A stretch of 64,000 nt of DNA from Actinomadura sp. J1-007. GTDB lineage: Bacteria; Actinomycetota; Actinomycetes; Streptosporangiales; Streptosporangiaceae. The stretch's first letter is position 1; each line of letters begins with the position of its first letter. The notes beneath the pieces were generated by a model. The model was not told the DNA's origin. It was given only the letters and a program-made list of their open reading frames with translations, and searched no databases. The stretch is taken from positions 4,588,001-4,652,000 of the forward strand of contig NZ_WING01000001.1 of NCBI RefSeq assembly GCF_009793335.1, written 5' to 3'. Below, piece by piece: positions 50,858 through 61,457 of the stretch. The position numbers were made by a program, and so were the translations under genes.

Positions 50858-50888
50858 TTGACCTCAAGGATCGTTGAGGTTCGAGGAT
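50858..50888 (+). promoter_or_regulatory. SoxR-type promoter of the ABC exporter
   Basis: TTGACC (-35, 50858-50863) and GAGGAT (-10, 50883-50888) are separated by 19 bp, the over-long spacing of MerR/SoxR-activated promoters. The spacer holds CCTCAA-GGATCG-TTGAGG (50862-50879), an 18-bp palindrome that matches the SoxR box (CCTCAA-N6-TTGAGG) in both arms. The -10 is 45 bp upstream of the exporter start. No soxR gene is in the window. Confidence 0.85.
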
Positions 50889-50933
50889 GCCCGTACGAGC
50901 TGCGAGCATTCCCTACCGAGTTGGCGGTACCCG

Positions 50934-52885
50934 ATGGACATGGAAGTGACCGCGTGGATGTCGCTGCACCACGCGATGAACGCCGAGGACGACCGCAGGC
51001 CGTTCTCCAAGGTGACCCTGCGGCGGATCGCCCGGTTCGCCCGGCCGCACCGGCGGCGCCTCGCCGCGTTCCTGGGCTTCAGCGTGGTGATGGCGGTCGT
51101 CGCGGTCGCCACGCCCGTGCTGGCCGGGCGGGTGGTCGACGCGATCGTCGACGGCAAGGCCACCGCGACCGTGGTGGGGCTGGCCGTGGTGATCGCCGGG
51201 CTGGCGCTCGCCGAGGGCGGCCTCGGCCTCGCCAACCGGTGGCTGTCGGCCCGCATCGGCGAGGGCCTGATCCTCGACCTGCGCACCGCCGTGTTCGACC
51301 ACGTGCAGCGCATGCCCGTGGCGTTCTTCACCCGCACCCGCACCGGCGCGCTGGTCAGCCGCCTCAACAACGACGTGATCGGCGCGCAGCGGGCGTTCAG
51401 CGACACCCTGTCCGGCGTGGTCAGCAACCTGGTCACGCTGCTGCTGACGCTGGCCGTGATGATCGGGATCTCCTGGCAGATCACCCTGCTCGCGCTGGTG
51501 CTGCTGCCGGTGTTCGTGCTGCCCGCCCGCCGGATGGGCACGCGCCTCGCCCGGCTCCAGCGCGAGGCCGCCGCGCACGACGCCGCGATGAGCACGCAGA
51601 TGACCGAGCGGTTCTCCGCGCCCGGCGCGACGCTGGTCAAGCTGTTCGGGCGGCCCGACCGCGAGTCCGCCGAGTTCGCCGCGCGCGCCCGGCGCGTCCG
51701 CGACATCGGCGTCCGCGCCGCGATGGTGCAGCACGTGTTCATCACCGCCCTCACGGTCGTGTCGGCGCTCGCCCTCGCCCTGGTCTACGGGCTCGGCGGG
51801 TTCCTCTCCCTGCGCGGCCAACTCGACGCCGGGGCCGTGGTGTCCCTCGCCCTCCTGCTGACCCGCCTGTACGCGCCGCTCACGGCCCTCGCCAGCGCCC
51901 GCGTCGAGGTGATGAGCGCGCTGGTCAGCTTCGAGCGCGTCTTCGAGGTGCTCGACCTGACGCCGCTGGTCGCCGAGCGTCCCGCGCCGCGCACCGTTCC
52001 CGACGGGCCGGTGGCGGTCGAGTTCGAGCACGTCCGCTTCGCGTACCCGTCCGCCGACAAGGTGTCCCTCGCCTCCCTCGAAGAGGTCGCGGGCCTCGAC
52101 ACCCGCGGCGGCGAGGAGGTGCTGCACGACGTGTCGTTCCGCGCCGAGCCCGGCCAGATGGTCGCGCTCGTCGGCTCGTCCGGGGCGGGCAAGTCCACCA
52201 TCGCGCAACTGCTCCCGCGGCTGTACGACACCGACGAGGGCACCGTCCGGCTCGGCGGCGAGGACGTCCGCGACCTGTCGTTCGCCTCGATCCGCGAGAC
52301 GCTCGGCATGGTCACCCAGGACGGCCACCTGTTCCACGAGTCGATCCGCGCCAACCTGCTGCTCGCCCGCCCCGAGGCCACCGAGGACGAGCTGTGGGAC
52401 GTCCTGCGCCGGGCCCGCCTCGACGCGCTGATCCGGAGCCTGCCGGACGGGCTCGACACGATCGTCGGCGAGCGCGGCTACCGGCTGTCGGGCGGCGAGC
52501 GCCAGCGCCTGACCATCGCCCGGCTCCTGCTCGCCCGCCCCGCGTGGTGATCCTCGACGAGGCCACCGCGCACCTCGACTCCACGTCCGAGGCCGCCGTG
52601 CAGGAGGCCCTCTCCGAGGCCCTCGACGGCCGCACCGCCGTGGTGATCGCGCACCGGCTGTCCACCGTCCGCGCCGCCGACGTCATCCTCGTCGTCGAGG
52701 CGGGCCGCATCGTCGAGCGCGGCACCCACGACGAACTGCTCGCCGCCGGCGGCCGCTACGCCGAACTCCACCGCACCCAGTTCGACCAGCACCCCGCCGA
52801 CCCGTCCGACCCGTCCCACGCCCCGACGCCCCGGACGCCCCGGACGCCCCGGCAAAGGACGCCCCCCCTGGAACCGGTCGCCTGA
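50934..52885 (+). CDS. ABC transporter, fused permease and ATPase (exporter), one apparent frameshift before Walker B
   Basis: The six-helix permease (about residues 35-300) and NBD are in one chain of about 650 residues. Walker A (GSSGAGKS, about nt 52174-52197) and the signature LSGGERQR are in the first frame, which stops at 52548. One base is missing in the G/C run at about 52535-52548; the next frame continues with [12 protein letters not shown] (Walker B), the H-loop AHRLSTV and a Pro/Thr-rich tail to 52885. Uncorrected, the ATPase would be dead. With the SoxR box upstream, it resembles SoxR-controlled exporters of redox-active compounds in Streptomyces. Start ATG 50934; ATG 50940 possible. 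Confidence 0.88.
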
Positions 52886-52991
52886 TCCACCCCCGCCAAG
52901 GTGCCCCGCCCCCCACCGGGCCGGGGCACCTGGCCATCCCGCAACCTCCAGCCCAACGCGAGACACGGGCCCCCGATGCCCGACCCCCACA

Positions 52992-53098
52992 TGCGCGACG
53001 CCCGGTACCCGATGCGCGATGCGACGCCCGGTACCCGGTGCCCGGTGCGCGATGCGATGCCCGGTGCCCGGTGCGCGATGCGATGCCCGGTGCCTCGG
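52992..53098. repeat. Tandem GC-rich repeats, about 26-bp unit
   Basis: Two copies of a 26-bp unit (gcgcgatgcgatgcccggtg and following, 53047-53072 and 53073-53098) and about one and a half diverged copies upstream share GATGC, CCCGGT and GCGCGATG blocks. They lie in the 265-bp gap between two convergent genes, so they may affect termination or simply be a variable-number repeat. The remainder of the gap holds nothing recognisable. Confidence 0.75.
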
Positions 53099-53150
53099 GC
53101 CCGGGTTTGCGCGGTGGTGTCGCGGTCGCCCGGGCCCGAGGGGGCGGGGG

Positions 53151-53710
53151 TCAGGAGGGCTTGGGGGTGTAGGTGGCGATGATGACGCCGTTGGAGTGGA
53201 CGGCGGTGTCGGTCAGGTCGAACTTCGCGGCGAAGCCCTCCCTGGTCAGCAGCTCGGCGGGGTCGCCGGTGCCGACGACGACCGGGTGGATCCACAGGCG
53301 CAGCTCGTCCAGCAGGCCGTTGTCCATGAGCGTGCGGGAGACGGGCCGAAGCCGTACTGGAGGATGTCCTGGCCGTCCTGCTCCTTCAGCTTCGCGATCT
53401 CCGCGACGGCGTCGGCGCGCCGGATGATGACGGTGTTGTTCCACTCGCCCTTCTCCAGGGAGTCCGACACCACGTAGTGGGGCAGGTTGTTCATCCGGGC
53501 GCCGAAGTCGCCGGTCTGCTCCTCCATGGCCGGCCACGCCTGGGAGAAGCCGTCGTAGGTCGCGCGGCCCATCAGGAGGGCGTCCGACGCGAAGAGCTGC
53601 TCGCGGGCGAAGCCCTGGGCCTCCTCGCCGAAGTAGTCCATGGTCCAGTTCTGCGGGTTCTCGATGACGCCGTCGAGCGAGATGTAGGTCGAGTTGACGA
53701 TCTTGCGCAT
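53151..53710 (-). CDS. RibD C-terminal-type dihydrofolate-reductase-fold protein, one apparent frameshift
   Basis: From ATG 53710 (GGAGG just upstream) the frame reads MRKIVNSTYISLDGVIENP, then LLMGRATYDGF and VVSDSLEKGEW, until about 53345-53355. One missing base there moves it to the frame with ...TLMDNGLLDELRLWIHPVVVGTG, ending at 53151. The corrected length of 186 residues matches the 'dihydrofolate reductase family' proteins (RibD C-terminal domain, YyaP/YwjB-like). These are NADPH-dependent reductases of unknown substrate. The next gene upstream encodes an FMN reductase and is separated by 14 bp, so the two are co-transcribed. Confidence 0.82.
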
Positions 53711-53724
53711 GGGGTTCCTCCGTG

Positions 53725-54300
53725 TCAGTCGGTGTACGGGTGGGCGGACCTGGCGTCGCGGAGGGCGCGGGCCCACCAGCAGAGCCGGTCCAGGGTCGTC
53801 GCGGCGTCGGCGTCGCAGGTCGCGCCGGGCTTCGGCCAGGAGCCGTCCGCCGCGAACAGCTCCCAGTAGCACGGCAGGCTGACGCCGTCCCGGATCGGGA
53901 CCGCGTGCAGCTCGCCGAACACCTCCCGGAGCTGCGCGGCGGCGTGCAGGCCGCCCGACTCCCGGCCGTACGTGACGAGCGCGACCGGCTTGGCCCGCCA
54001 CTCGTCGTAGTACCAGTCGAGCGCCGTCTTCAGCGGCGCCGGGAAGCCGCGGTTGTACTCGGGGGCGACCACCACGAACGCGTCCGCGGCGGCCAGCCGG
54101 GGCGCGAGCGCCCGGACCGGCTCGGGGAGCGGCTCGTCCTGGTCGGTGAGCACGTCCGGCAGCCCGGCCTCGGCCAGGTCGAGGAGGTCGACGTCCAGTC
54201 CGGGACGCCTGCGGGCGTGACCGGCGAACCAGCCCGCCACGGTCGGCCCGAACCGGCCCGAGCGGGTGCTGCCGATGATGATCACGACGCGCAGTCCCAT
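53725..54300 (-). CDS. NADPH-dependent FMN reductase-like flavoprotein
   Basis: The protein has 191 residues. The flavodoxin-like nucleotide motif is GSTRSGRFGP at 10-19, and VVVAPEYNRGFPAPLKTALDW is the family's second signature. It reduces flavins or quinones in the cytoplasm. It is divergent from the SARP/AfsR-like regulator across 137 bp and co-transcribed with the dihydrofolate-reductase-like gene, suggesting a redox or detoxification unit. Confidence 0.9.
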   Translation of the reverse strand: MGLRVVIIIGSTRSGRFGPTVAGWFAGHARRRPGLDVDLLDLAEAGLPDVLTDQDEPLPEPVRALAPRLAAADAFVVVAPEYNRGFPAPLKTALDWYYDEWRAKPVALVTYGRESGGLHAAAQLREVFGELHAVPIRDGVSLPCYWELFAADGSWPKPGATCDADAATTLDRLCWWARALRDARSAHPYTD

Positions 54301-54437
54301 CCGTCCCGCCTCCTCGTTCCCTCGGCTCCGATGGCCCCTACTGTGCGGGAGGCGGTTTACGGGATTCTTACGGTTGCTTTCTGGGGATTTGCGGACCCTG
54401 CTGACCTGGGGGTACGCGGGCGGCTAGGGTGCGGGCC
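54301..54437. promoter_or_regulatory. Divergent promoter region with TTACGG direct repeats
   Basis: TTACGG occurs at 54357-54362 and 54368-54373, exactly 11 bp apart, the spacing of SARP sites. A third weak copy follows. TAGGGT (54425-54430) directly before the ATG (54438) is a good -10, implying a leaderless mRNA for the regulator. Autoregulation by the SARP protein, or control of the divergent flavoprotein, is possible (inference). Confidence 0.5.
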
Positions 54438-57400
54438 ATGCGTTTCGGGGTGCTCGGCCCGCTCGCCGTCCGGACGGGCGGCGGCGCGGCCGTGCCGGTG
54501 CCCGGCCTGAAGGTCCGCGCCGTGCTCGCGGTCCTGCTGCTGAACGAGGGCCGTCCGGTCCCCGCCGACCGGCTGATCGACGACCTGTGGGGCGGGTCCG
54601 CCGCGCCGCCCGGCAACCCGGCGGGCGCCCTGTCGGCGAAGGTGTCGCAGCTCCGCCGCGTCCTGGAGGACGCCGAGCCGGGGCCCGCGCGCTCGTCGTC
54701 TCGCGTCCCGCCGGGTACGCACTGGAGTGCGGCGAGGTGGACGCCCTCCGGTTCCAGCGCCTGGTCGCGCGCGCCCGCGCCGAGGGGGAGCCCGGCCTGC
54801 TCGCGGACGCGCTGGCCCTGTGGCGGGGGCCCGCGTACGCCGACTTCGCGGACGAGCCGTTCGCGCGCGCGGAGATCGCCCGGCTGGAGGAGCTGCGGCT
54901 GACCGCCCTGGAGGACCACGCCGAGCACCGCCTCGCGCTCGGCGACCACGCGGCGCTGGCGGGCGAGCTGGCCGACCTGCTGACCGTCCACCCCCTGCGC
55001 GAACGGCTCCGCGCCGCCCACCTGCTCGCCCTCTACCGGACGGGCCGCCAGAGCGAGGCCCTCGACGCGTACGAGGCGCACCGCGCCCGCCTCGCGGACG
55101 AGCTCGGCCTGGACCCCGGCACCGAGCTGACGGCGCTCCATCAGGCGATCCTGCGCCAGGACCCGTCGCTGAACGCCCCGCCCCGCAGGGCCGAGGCCGT
55201 CACGCGGCCCGGGACCCGCGCGGCCCGCGCGGCGGTCCGGGGCAACCTGCGGGAGCCGGCGTCCGGGCTGATCGGCCGGGACGAGGCGGTCGCCGAGATC
55301 GGGGACCGGCTCGCCGAGGAACGGCTCGTCACGCTCACCGGCCCCGGCGGCGTCGGCAAGACCCGGCTCGCGCTCGCGACCGCCGCCGGGCTCGCGGGCG
55401 ACGCGTTCCCCGACGGGGTGTGGCTGGTGGAGCTGGCCGCGTTCGAACGGTCGGCCACGGCCGTGCCCGAGGCCGTCGCGCACGTGCTCGACCTGCGCGA
55501 CGACCCCGGCGACGACGGCTCCGGCGGGCCGTCCGGACCGGCGGGACGGCTCGCGGACGCGCTGGCCGGACGGCGGCTGCTGCTCGTCCTCGACAACTGC
55601 GAGCACCTGATCGACGAGGCCGCGGACCTCGCCGGGCGGCTGCTCGGCGCCGCGCCCGGCCTGCGGATCCTCGCGACCAGCCGGGAGCCGCTCGCGCTGC
55701 CCGGCGAGGTGGTGTGGAGCGTCCCGCCGCTCGACGTGCCCGCACCCGGCGCCGCCGACCCGGGCGTGCTCGAACGGTCGAGCGCCGTGCGGCTGTTCGT
55801 GGCGCGGGCGTCCGCCGCGGCCCGGGACTTCCGGCTCGACGCCGGCACCGCGGAGGCCGTCGCGGTGCTGTGCCGCCGCCTGGACGGCATCCCGCTCGCC
55901 CTCGAACTCGCCGCCACGCGCGTGCGGGCGCTCGGCGCGCACGGCCTCGTGGACCGGCTGGACGACCGGTTCCGGCTGCTCGCGACCGGGCACCGGGGCG
56001 CGCCTCCGCGCCAGCGCACGCTCACCGCGATGATCGACTGGAGCTGGGAGCTGCTGTCCGATCCGGAACGGGCCGTGCTGCGGCGGCTGTCCGTCCACGC
56101 CGACGGCTGCACCCTCGACGCCGCCGAGGCCGTCTGCGCGGACCCGGACGGCGGCGACGGCGCGCTGGACGTGCTCGACCTGCTCGTACGGCTCGTGGAC
56201 CGTTCACTGGTCGTCATGGAGGACCGCGGCGGCGACGGCCCCCGCTACCGGCTGCTGGAGTCGGTCGCCGCGTACTGCGCCGACCGGCTGGACGAGGCGG
56301 GCGAGCGGGCGCGGGTCCGCGCGCGGCACCGCGACTACTACACCGGCCTCGCCGAACGCGCCGAGCCGTACCTCTACGGCCCCGGCCAGGCCCGCCGCCT
56401 CCGGCTCCTCGACGGCGAGGCCGCCAACCTCCGCGCCGCGCTGGACGGCGCGGTCGCGGACGGCGACCGGGACGGCGCGCTGCGGCTCGCGAACGCGCTG
56501 ACCTGGTACTGGTACCTGCGGGGCCGGCTGGCCGAGGCGGACCGTTCGCTCCGCGCCGCGCTCGCGCTCCCCGCCGGACCCGAGCCCGCCCCGGCGGCGC
56601 GGGTGGCGCGGGCGAAGGCGGCGGCGTGGCTGGCGGCCATCGGCGTGCTGCGCGGCGACGAGGCCGGATGGCCCGCCGCCCGCGACGAGGCCCTGCGCCT
56701 GTTCGCCGGGGAGGACGAGGGCGAACGGGCCCGCGCGCAGTGGCTGCTGGCGTGGGCGGGCAGCGAGAACGACCACGTCGCCGACGGCGGGGCACGCGTC
56801 GCCGAGGCGTTCGCGACGTTCGAGAGGCTCGGCGACCGGTGGGGGATGGCCGCCGCGCACGTTCTGATGGCCAAGCTGGCGCACGCGCGCGGGGAGACGG
56901 ACGCCCTCGAACGCGAGGGACGGCGCGCCGCGCGGCTGTTCGGGAGGTCGGCGACCGGTGGGGGCAGCTCCAGGCCGCCGAATGGCTCGGCGCGCACGCC
57001 GAGCTGACCGGCGACTACGAGCGCGCGGCCCGCCTCCAGCGCGACGGCCTGCACCTCGCCGAGGAACTGCACCTGTGGCCCAACCTCGCCATGCGCCTCG
57101 GCTGGCTCGCGTGGATCTCGCTCCAGCGCGGCCTGTACGCGGAGGCCCGCGAGTACGGCGAACGGGTCCTCGCGCTCGCCGCCGAACGGGGCCGCCAGCC
57201 CGCCGCGCTGATGGCCGAGATCGTCCTCGGCCTCACCGACCGCCGCACCGGCGACCTCGACGCGGCCGAGGCGCGCCTGCGCCCCATCCTGGTCAGCGTG
57301 GACGGCGACGCCACCCCGCCGCTGTTCCTGCCGCTCGTCCAGGTGGGCCTGGGCCACGTCGCCGAGCTGCGCGGGGACGCCCCGGGAGCCCTGCGGCTCC

Positions 57401-57693
57401 ACCGCGAGGCGCTGGACGTGGCGCTGCGCATCGACGCGCCCCGCGACGAGGCGTTCTCCCTGGAGGGCATGGCCGCCGCGCTGTGCCTGGCGGGCCGCCA
57501 CGCCGAGGCCGCCCGCTGCCTCGGCACGGCCGCGCACCTGCGCGCGTCCCGCAACCTGTCGCCCGGCCCGGCCGAACGCGCCGACATCGACCGCGCCGCG
57601 ACCGCCGCCCGCGACGCCCTCGGCCCGGCCGCGTACAAGGCCGAGCACGAACGCGGCGCCCGGCAGACCCCCGCCGACCACCTGCCCTCCTGA
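54438..57693 (+). CDS. SARP/AfsR-like transcriptional regulator with NTPase and TPR domains, two apparent frameshifts
   Basis: The corrected protein is about 1085 residues. The OmpR-like DNA-binding domain ([16 protein letters not shown]...[15 protein letters not shown]) reads from ATG 54438. One missing base at about 54685-54695 moves to the frame with the bacterial transcriptional activator domain ([13 protein letters not shown]..., about 90-250). The NB-ARC-type NTPase follows (P-loop [24 protein letters not shown]), then a helical TPR-like region. A second missing base at about 56945-56960 leads to [15 protein letters not shown] and the last TPRs to 57693. Such proteins often activate secondary metabolism or stress genes. 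It is followed after 34 bp by the hydrolase gene. Confidence 0.87.
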
Positions 57694-57727
57694 GGACCCG
57701 CGCTCCCCGAACGGCGATAGTGGGGAG

Positions 57728-58988
57728 ATGACGATCTCCTTCCGCCGTCCCGGTTACGCCTGCACCGACCACTTCCTGGACGTCCCGCTCGACCACGCCG
57801 ACCCCGGCGGCCCCACGATCCGGCTGTACGCGCGGGAGGTCGTCGCGCCCGGCAGGCAGGACGACGACCTGCCCTGGCTGCTCTACCTCCAGGGCGGGCC
57901 GGGCAACAAGGCGCCCCGGCCGGGCGCGTCGCCCGCCGCGTGGCTCGGGCGCGCCCTGCGCGACTACCGGGTGCTGCTGCTCGACCAGCGCGGAACGGGC
58001 CGCAGCACGCCCGCCAACCGGCAGACGCTCCCGCGGCCCCGGCGGACGCCGCCGCGTACCTGCGGCACTTCCGCGCCGACTCGATCGTCCGGGACGCCGA
58101 GCTGCTGCGCCGCCACCTCATCGGCGACCGGCCGTGGAGCGTGCTCGGGCAGAGCTTCGGCGGGTTCTGCACCGTGACGTACCTGTCGCTGGCGCCCGAG
58201 GGGCTCCGCGAGGCGTTCATCACCGGCGGGCTGCCGAGCCTCACCGCGAGCCCGGACGAGTGGTACCGCACCGCGTACCTGCGCGTCCTCGCCGCGAACG
58301 ACCGCTACTTCGCGCGCTATCCCGGCGACCGCGACGTCGCCGCCCGCATCGCCGGCCACCTCGCCGAACGCGACGAACGGCTCCCCACCGGCGAGCGCCT
58401 CACGCCCCGCCGGTTCCAGACGCTCGGCCTCGGCCTCGGCGCCTCCGGCCGGTTCGACGACCTGCACTACCTGCTGGAGGAGGCGTTCGTCGCGGGCCGG
58501 GAGGGCGCGGCGCTGTCGGACACGTTCCTCCAGTCCGCCGGCGCGACGGTGTCGTACGCCGCGCAGCCGCTGTACGCGCTGATCCACGAGGCGTGCGTGT
58601 GCGACGGCACGGCGTCGAACTGGTCGGCGCAGCGCGTGCGGGAGGAGTTCCCGGAGTTCGACGCGGAGCCGTTCACCTTCGTCGGCGAGATGATCTACCC
58701 GTGGTTCTTCGAGGAGGACCCGGCGCTCACCCCGCTGCGCGAGACCGCCGACCTGCTCGCCTCGTACGAGTGGCCCGCCCTGTACGACCCCGACACCCTC
58801 GCCGCGAACACCGTCCCGGTAGCGGCGGCCGTCTACTACGACGACATGTACGTCGACCGCGACTTCTCGCTGGAGACCGCCCGCGTCATCCCCGGCTGCC
58901 GCACCTGGATCACCAGCGAGCACGCCCACAACGGCCTCTCAGCCGACCCCGAGTCCTCGACCACCTCCTCACCCTCATCCACATCTGA
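57728..58988 (+). CDS. Alpha/beta hydrolase (prolyl iminopeptidase/S33-like), two apparent frameshifts
   Basis: The corrected length is about 420 residues. The start ATG 57728 reads TDHFLDVPLDHADPGGP, the oxyanion region YLQGGPGNKA and LLLDQRGTGRST. One missing base at about 58020-58040 leads to the frame with DAAAYLRHFRADSIVRDAE and the nucleophile GQSFGGFC. Family-typical residues follow (FVGEMIYPWFF, an Asp near VAAAVYYDDMYVD). A second missing base at about 58935-58955 leads to the end RVLDHLLTLIHI at 58988; the catalytic His lies in SEHAHNGL. It resembles proline iminopeptidases and related aminopeptidases. Probably co-transcribed with the SARP-like gene (34-bp gap). Confidence 0.83.
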
Positions 58989-59016
58989 ACCCCGAGCTGG
59001 GTGTGGTGGAGGTCAC

Positions 59017-59037
59017 GGGGGTGGGGTGGGGTGGGGG
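59017..59037 (+). repeat. G-quadruplex motif upstream of the MMPL transporter
   Basis: Four G runs of 4-5 bases separated by single T residues (5G, T, 4G, T, 4G, T, 5G) form an ideal G-quadruplex motif on the coding strand, about 80-100 bp upstream of the transporter start. A further G5 run lies at about 59051. It could influence transcription or polymerase passage. Confidence 0.8.
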
Positions 59038-59118
59038 TGTCACTTTCTGTGGGGGTGGTCGCGTCTCCGGGTCAGGTGGGCGCCGTTCGGGCGCGCTTGA
59101 TGGGGAGGCGGTGCGGAC

Positions 59119-61280
59119 GTGCTGGGGAGACTGGCGGGGTTCGTGGTGCGGCGGCGGCGGGCGGTGCTCGTCGTGGCGCTGCTGCTGGCGCTGGTGGGCG
59201 GCGCGGGGGCGCGACGCTGTTCGACCGGGTCAAGGGCGGCGGGTTCGACGATCCGGGGTCGGAGTCGGGGCGCGCGGCGGAGATCCTGCGGGACGGGTTC
59301 GGGCAGGGGCCGCCGAACCTCGTGCTGCTGGTGGACGCGCCGAAGGGGGTGGACGATCCGGCGGCGGCGCGGGCCGGGGCCGGGCTCGGGAAGCGGCTCG
59401 CGGGCGAGGAGGGCGTCGTCAACGTCGCCTCGTACTGGGACGGGCGCGCGCCGCAGCTCAAGGGGAAGCGCGGGGACAAGGCGCTCGTCGTCGCGACGAT
59501 CCGGGGGGACGACACCGCCGTCGAGAAACGGCTCGAACGGCTCGCCGGGGCGTACGAGGGGAAGCGCGACGGGCTGGAGGTGAGCGTCGGCGGGTACGCG
59601 ATGCTCCAGCACGAGATGGTCGAGCAGTCGCAGAAGGACGTGCAGCTCGGCGAGGCGATCGTCTTCCCGGTGACGCTGGTGGCGCTGGTGCTGCTGTTCG
59701 GGAGCGTGGTCGCGGCGTCGCTGCCGCTGGCGGTGGCGCTGCTGACCGTGCTGCTCGGCATGGCGACGATGTGGGCGCTGACGCAGGTCACCGACCTGTC
59801 GGTGTTCGCGATCAACGTGATCACGCTGCTCGGGCTGGGCCTGGCGATCGACTACAGCCTGCTGGTCGTCAACCGGTACCGGGAGGAGCTGCGCGCGGGC
59901 AACGCGGGGCCCGAGGCCATCGCGGCGACGATGCGGACGGCGGGCCGGACCGTGGTCTTCTCGGCGGTGACGGTCGCGGTCGCGCTGTCGGGGCTCGGGC
60001 TGTTCCCGATGCTGGCGCTGCGGTCCATGGCGTACGGGGGGATCGTGACGGCGGGGCTGTCGGCGCTGGTGTCGCTGACGGTGCTGCCGGCGCTGCTGGC
60101 GGTGCTCGGCGACCGGGTCGGGCGCGGGCGGGAACGGGCCACGGGGTTCTGGCACCGGGTGGCGTCGTTCGTGATGCGGCGGCCGGTCGGGGTCGCGGCG
60201 CCGGCGGTGCTGGTGCTGCTGGTGCTCGGCGCGCCGTTCCTCGGGATCAAGCTCGGGATGCCGGACGAGCGCGTCATGCCGGAGTCGTCGGGGGCGCGGC
60301 ACGTCGCGACGGTCGTCCGGGGAGAGTTCTCGTCCGGTGAGCAGAACGCGTTGCAGGTCGTGGCGCCCGAGGCGGACGGGCGGCTCGGCGCGTACGCCGA
60401 ACGGCTGTCCAGGCTGGACGGCGTCGCGCGGGTCGACACGTCCACGGGCAGCTACGCCGACGGCGCGCGGCGGGACGTCAGGGGCGCGTTCGCCCAGGGG
60501 CGGGCCGCGTACCTGTCGGTCGTGCCGGAGGGCGACGCGGGACGGGTCGTCAAGCGGGTGCGGGCCGAGCCCGCGCCGTTCCGGGTGCTGGTCGGCGGGA
60601 CGGCGGCGGTCAACGAGGACGGGACGGCGTCGCTGAAGCACCGCCTGCCGTACGCGCTGGCGGCGGTCGTCGGGATGATGCTCGTGCTGCTGTTCCTGCT
60701 GACCGGGAGCGTGCTGCTGCCGGTGATCGCGCTGGTGCTGAGCGGGCTCAGCCTCACCGCGGCGTTCGGGGCGCTGGTGTGGATCTTCCAGGACGGGCAC
60801 CTGTCCGGGGCGCTCGGGTTCACGGTGACGGGGACGACGATCGCGACGGTCCCGGTGATGCTGTTCGGCGTCGCGTTCGGGCTGGCCATGGACTACCAGG
60901 TGTTCATGCTCGCCCGGATCCGCGAGGAGTACGAGCTGACCGGGGACGGGACGCGGGCGGTCGCGATGGGCCTGGAGCGGGTCGGGCGGATCGTGAGCGC
61001 GGCGGCGGTGCTGATGGCGATCGTGTTCCTGGCGTTCCTGGTGTCGGGGATGACGTTCATGAAGGCGTTCGGGATCGGGCTGCCGCTCGCGGTGCTGATG
61101 GACGCGACGCTGATCCGGGGCGCGCTGCTGCCGGCGGCGATGCGGCTCGGCGGGCGGGCGACCTGGTGGGCGCCGGGGCCGCTGCGGCGGCTGCACGCCC
61201 GGTTCGGGCTGCGCGAGGCGGACGCGGCCGAGGCCCCTTCCTTTTCAGGTGACTTTTCCGGGTTCGACAGGGTTCGCTGA
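59119..61280 (+). CDS. MMPL/RND-type membrane transporter, one apparent frameshift
   Basis: The corrected protein is about 721 residues. It starts at GTG 59119 (MLGRLAGFVVRRRRAVLVVALLL, first membrane helix). One missing base at about 59205-59215, in a G-rich run, leads to the main frame. That frame shows the outer domain (TLFDRVKGGGFDDPGSES), then clusters of hydrophobic helices with AIDYSLLVVNRYREE and, in the second half, AMDYQVFMLARIREE. These are the proton-relay-type motifs of actinobacterial MmpL proteins. There are 11-12 membrane segments in all. Substrates of this family are typically lipids or hydrophobic natural products. Confidence 0.9.
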
Positions 61281-61457
61281 CCGGCCAACGGAGCATCCCG
61301 TTAGGGGCCCTAAGGTCTGCCCCTCGCGATCTTGTGGGTGATATGCGGGGTATGTGATACTTATGAGCAAGATCATTAATAATGCGCCTGGTGTTCCATC
61401 TGTGCTGTATCGGCCGATCGCCGAGACGGACGCGCGAGACAAGCGAGGGAACCGTTC
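61281..61457 (+). promoter_or_regulatory. Intergenic region upstream of the P450/conservon, with palindrome and AT-rich block
   Basis: TTAGGG-G-CCCTAA (61301-61313) is a perfect 6-bp palindrome around one central base, 20 bp behind the MMPL stop; it could be an operator or part of a terminator. A notably AT-rich block (about 61355-61382) precedes the P450 gene and probably contains its promoter. GAGGGAA lies about 8 nt before the start codon. Confidence 0.5.

Noticed and set aside
49343-53098. CRISPR array
   Set aside because: The repeat units at 49.3 kb and 53.0 kb are back to back without unique spacers, and no cas genes are present.
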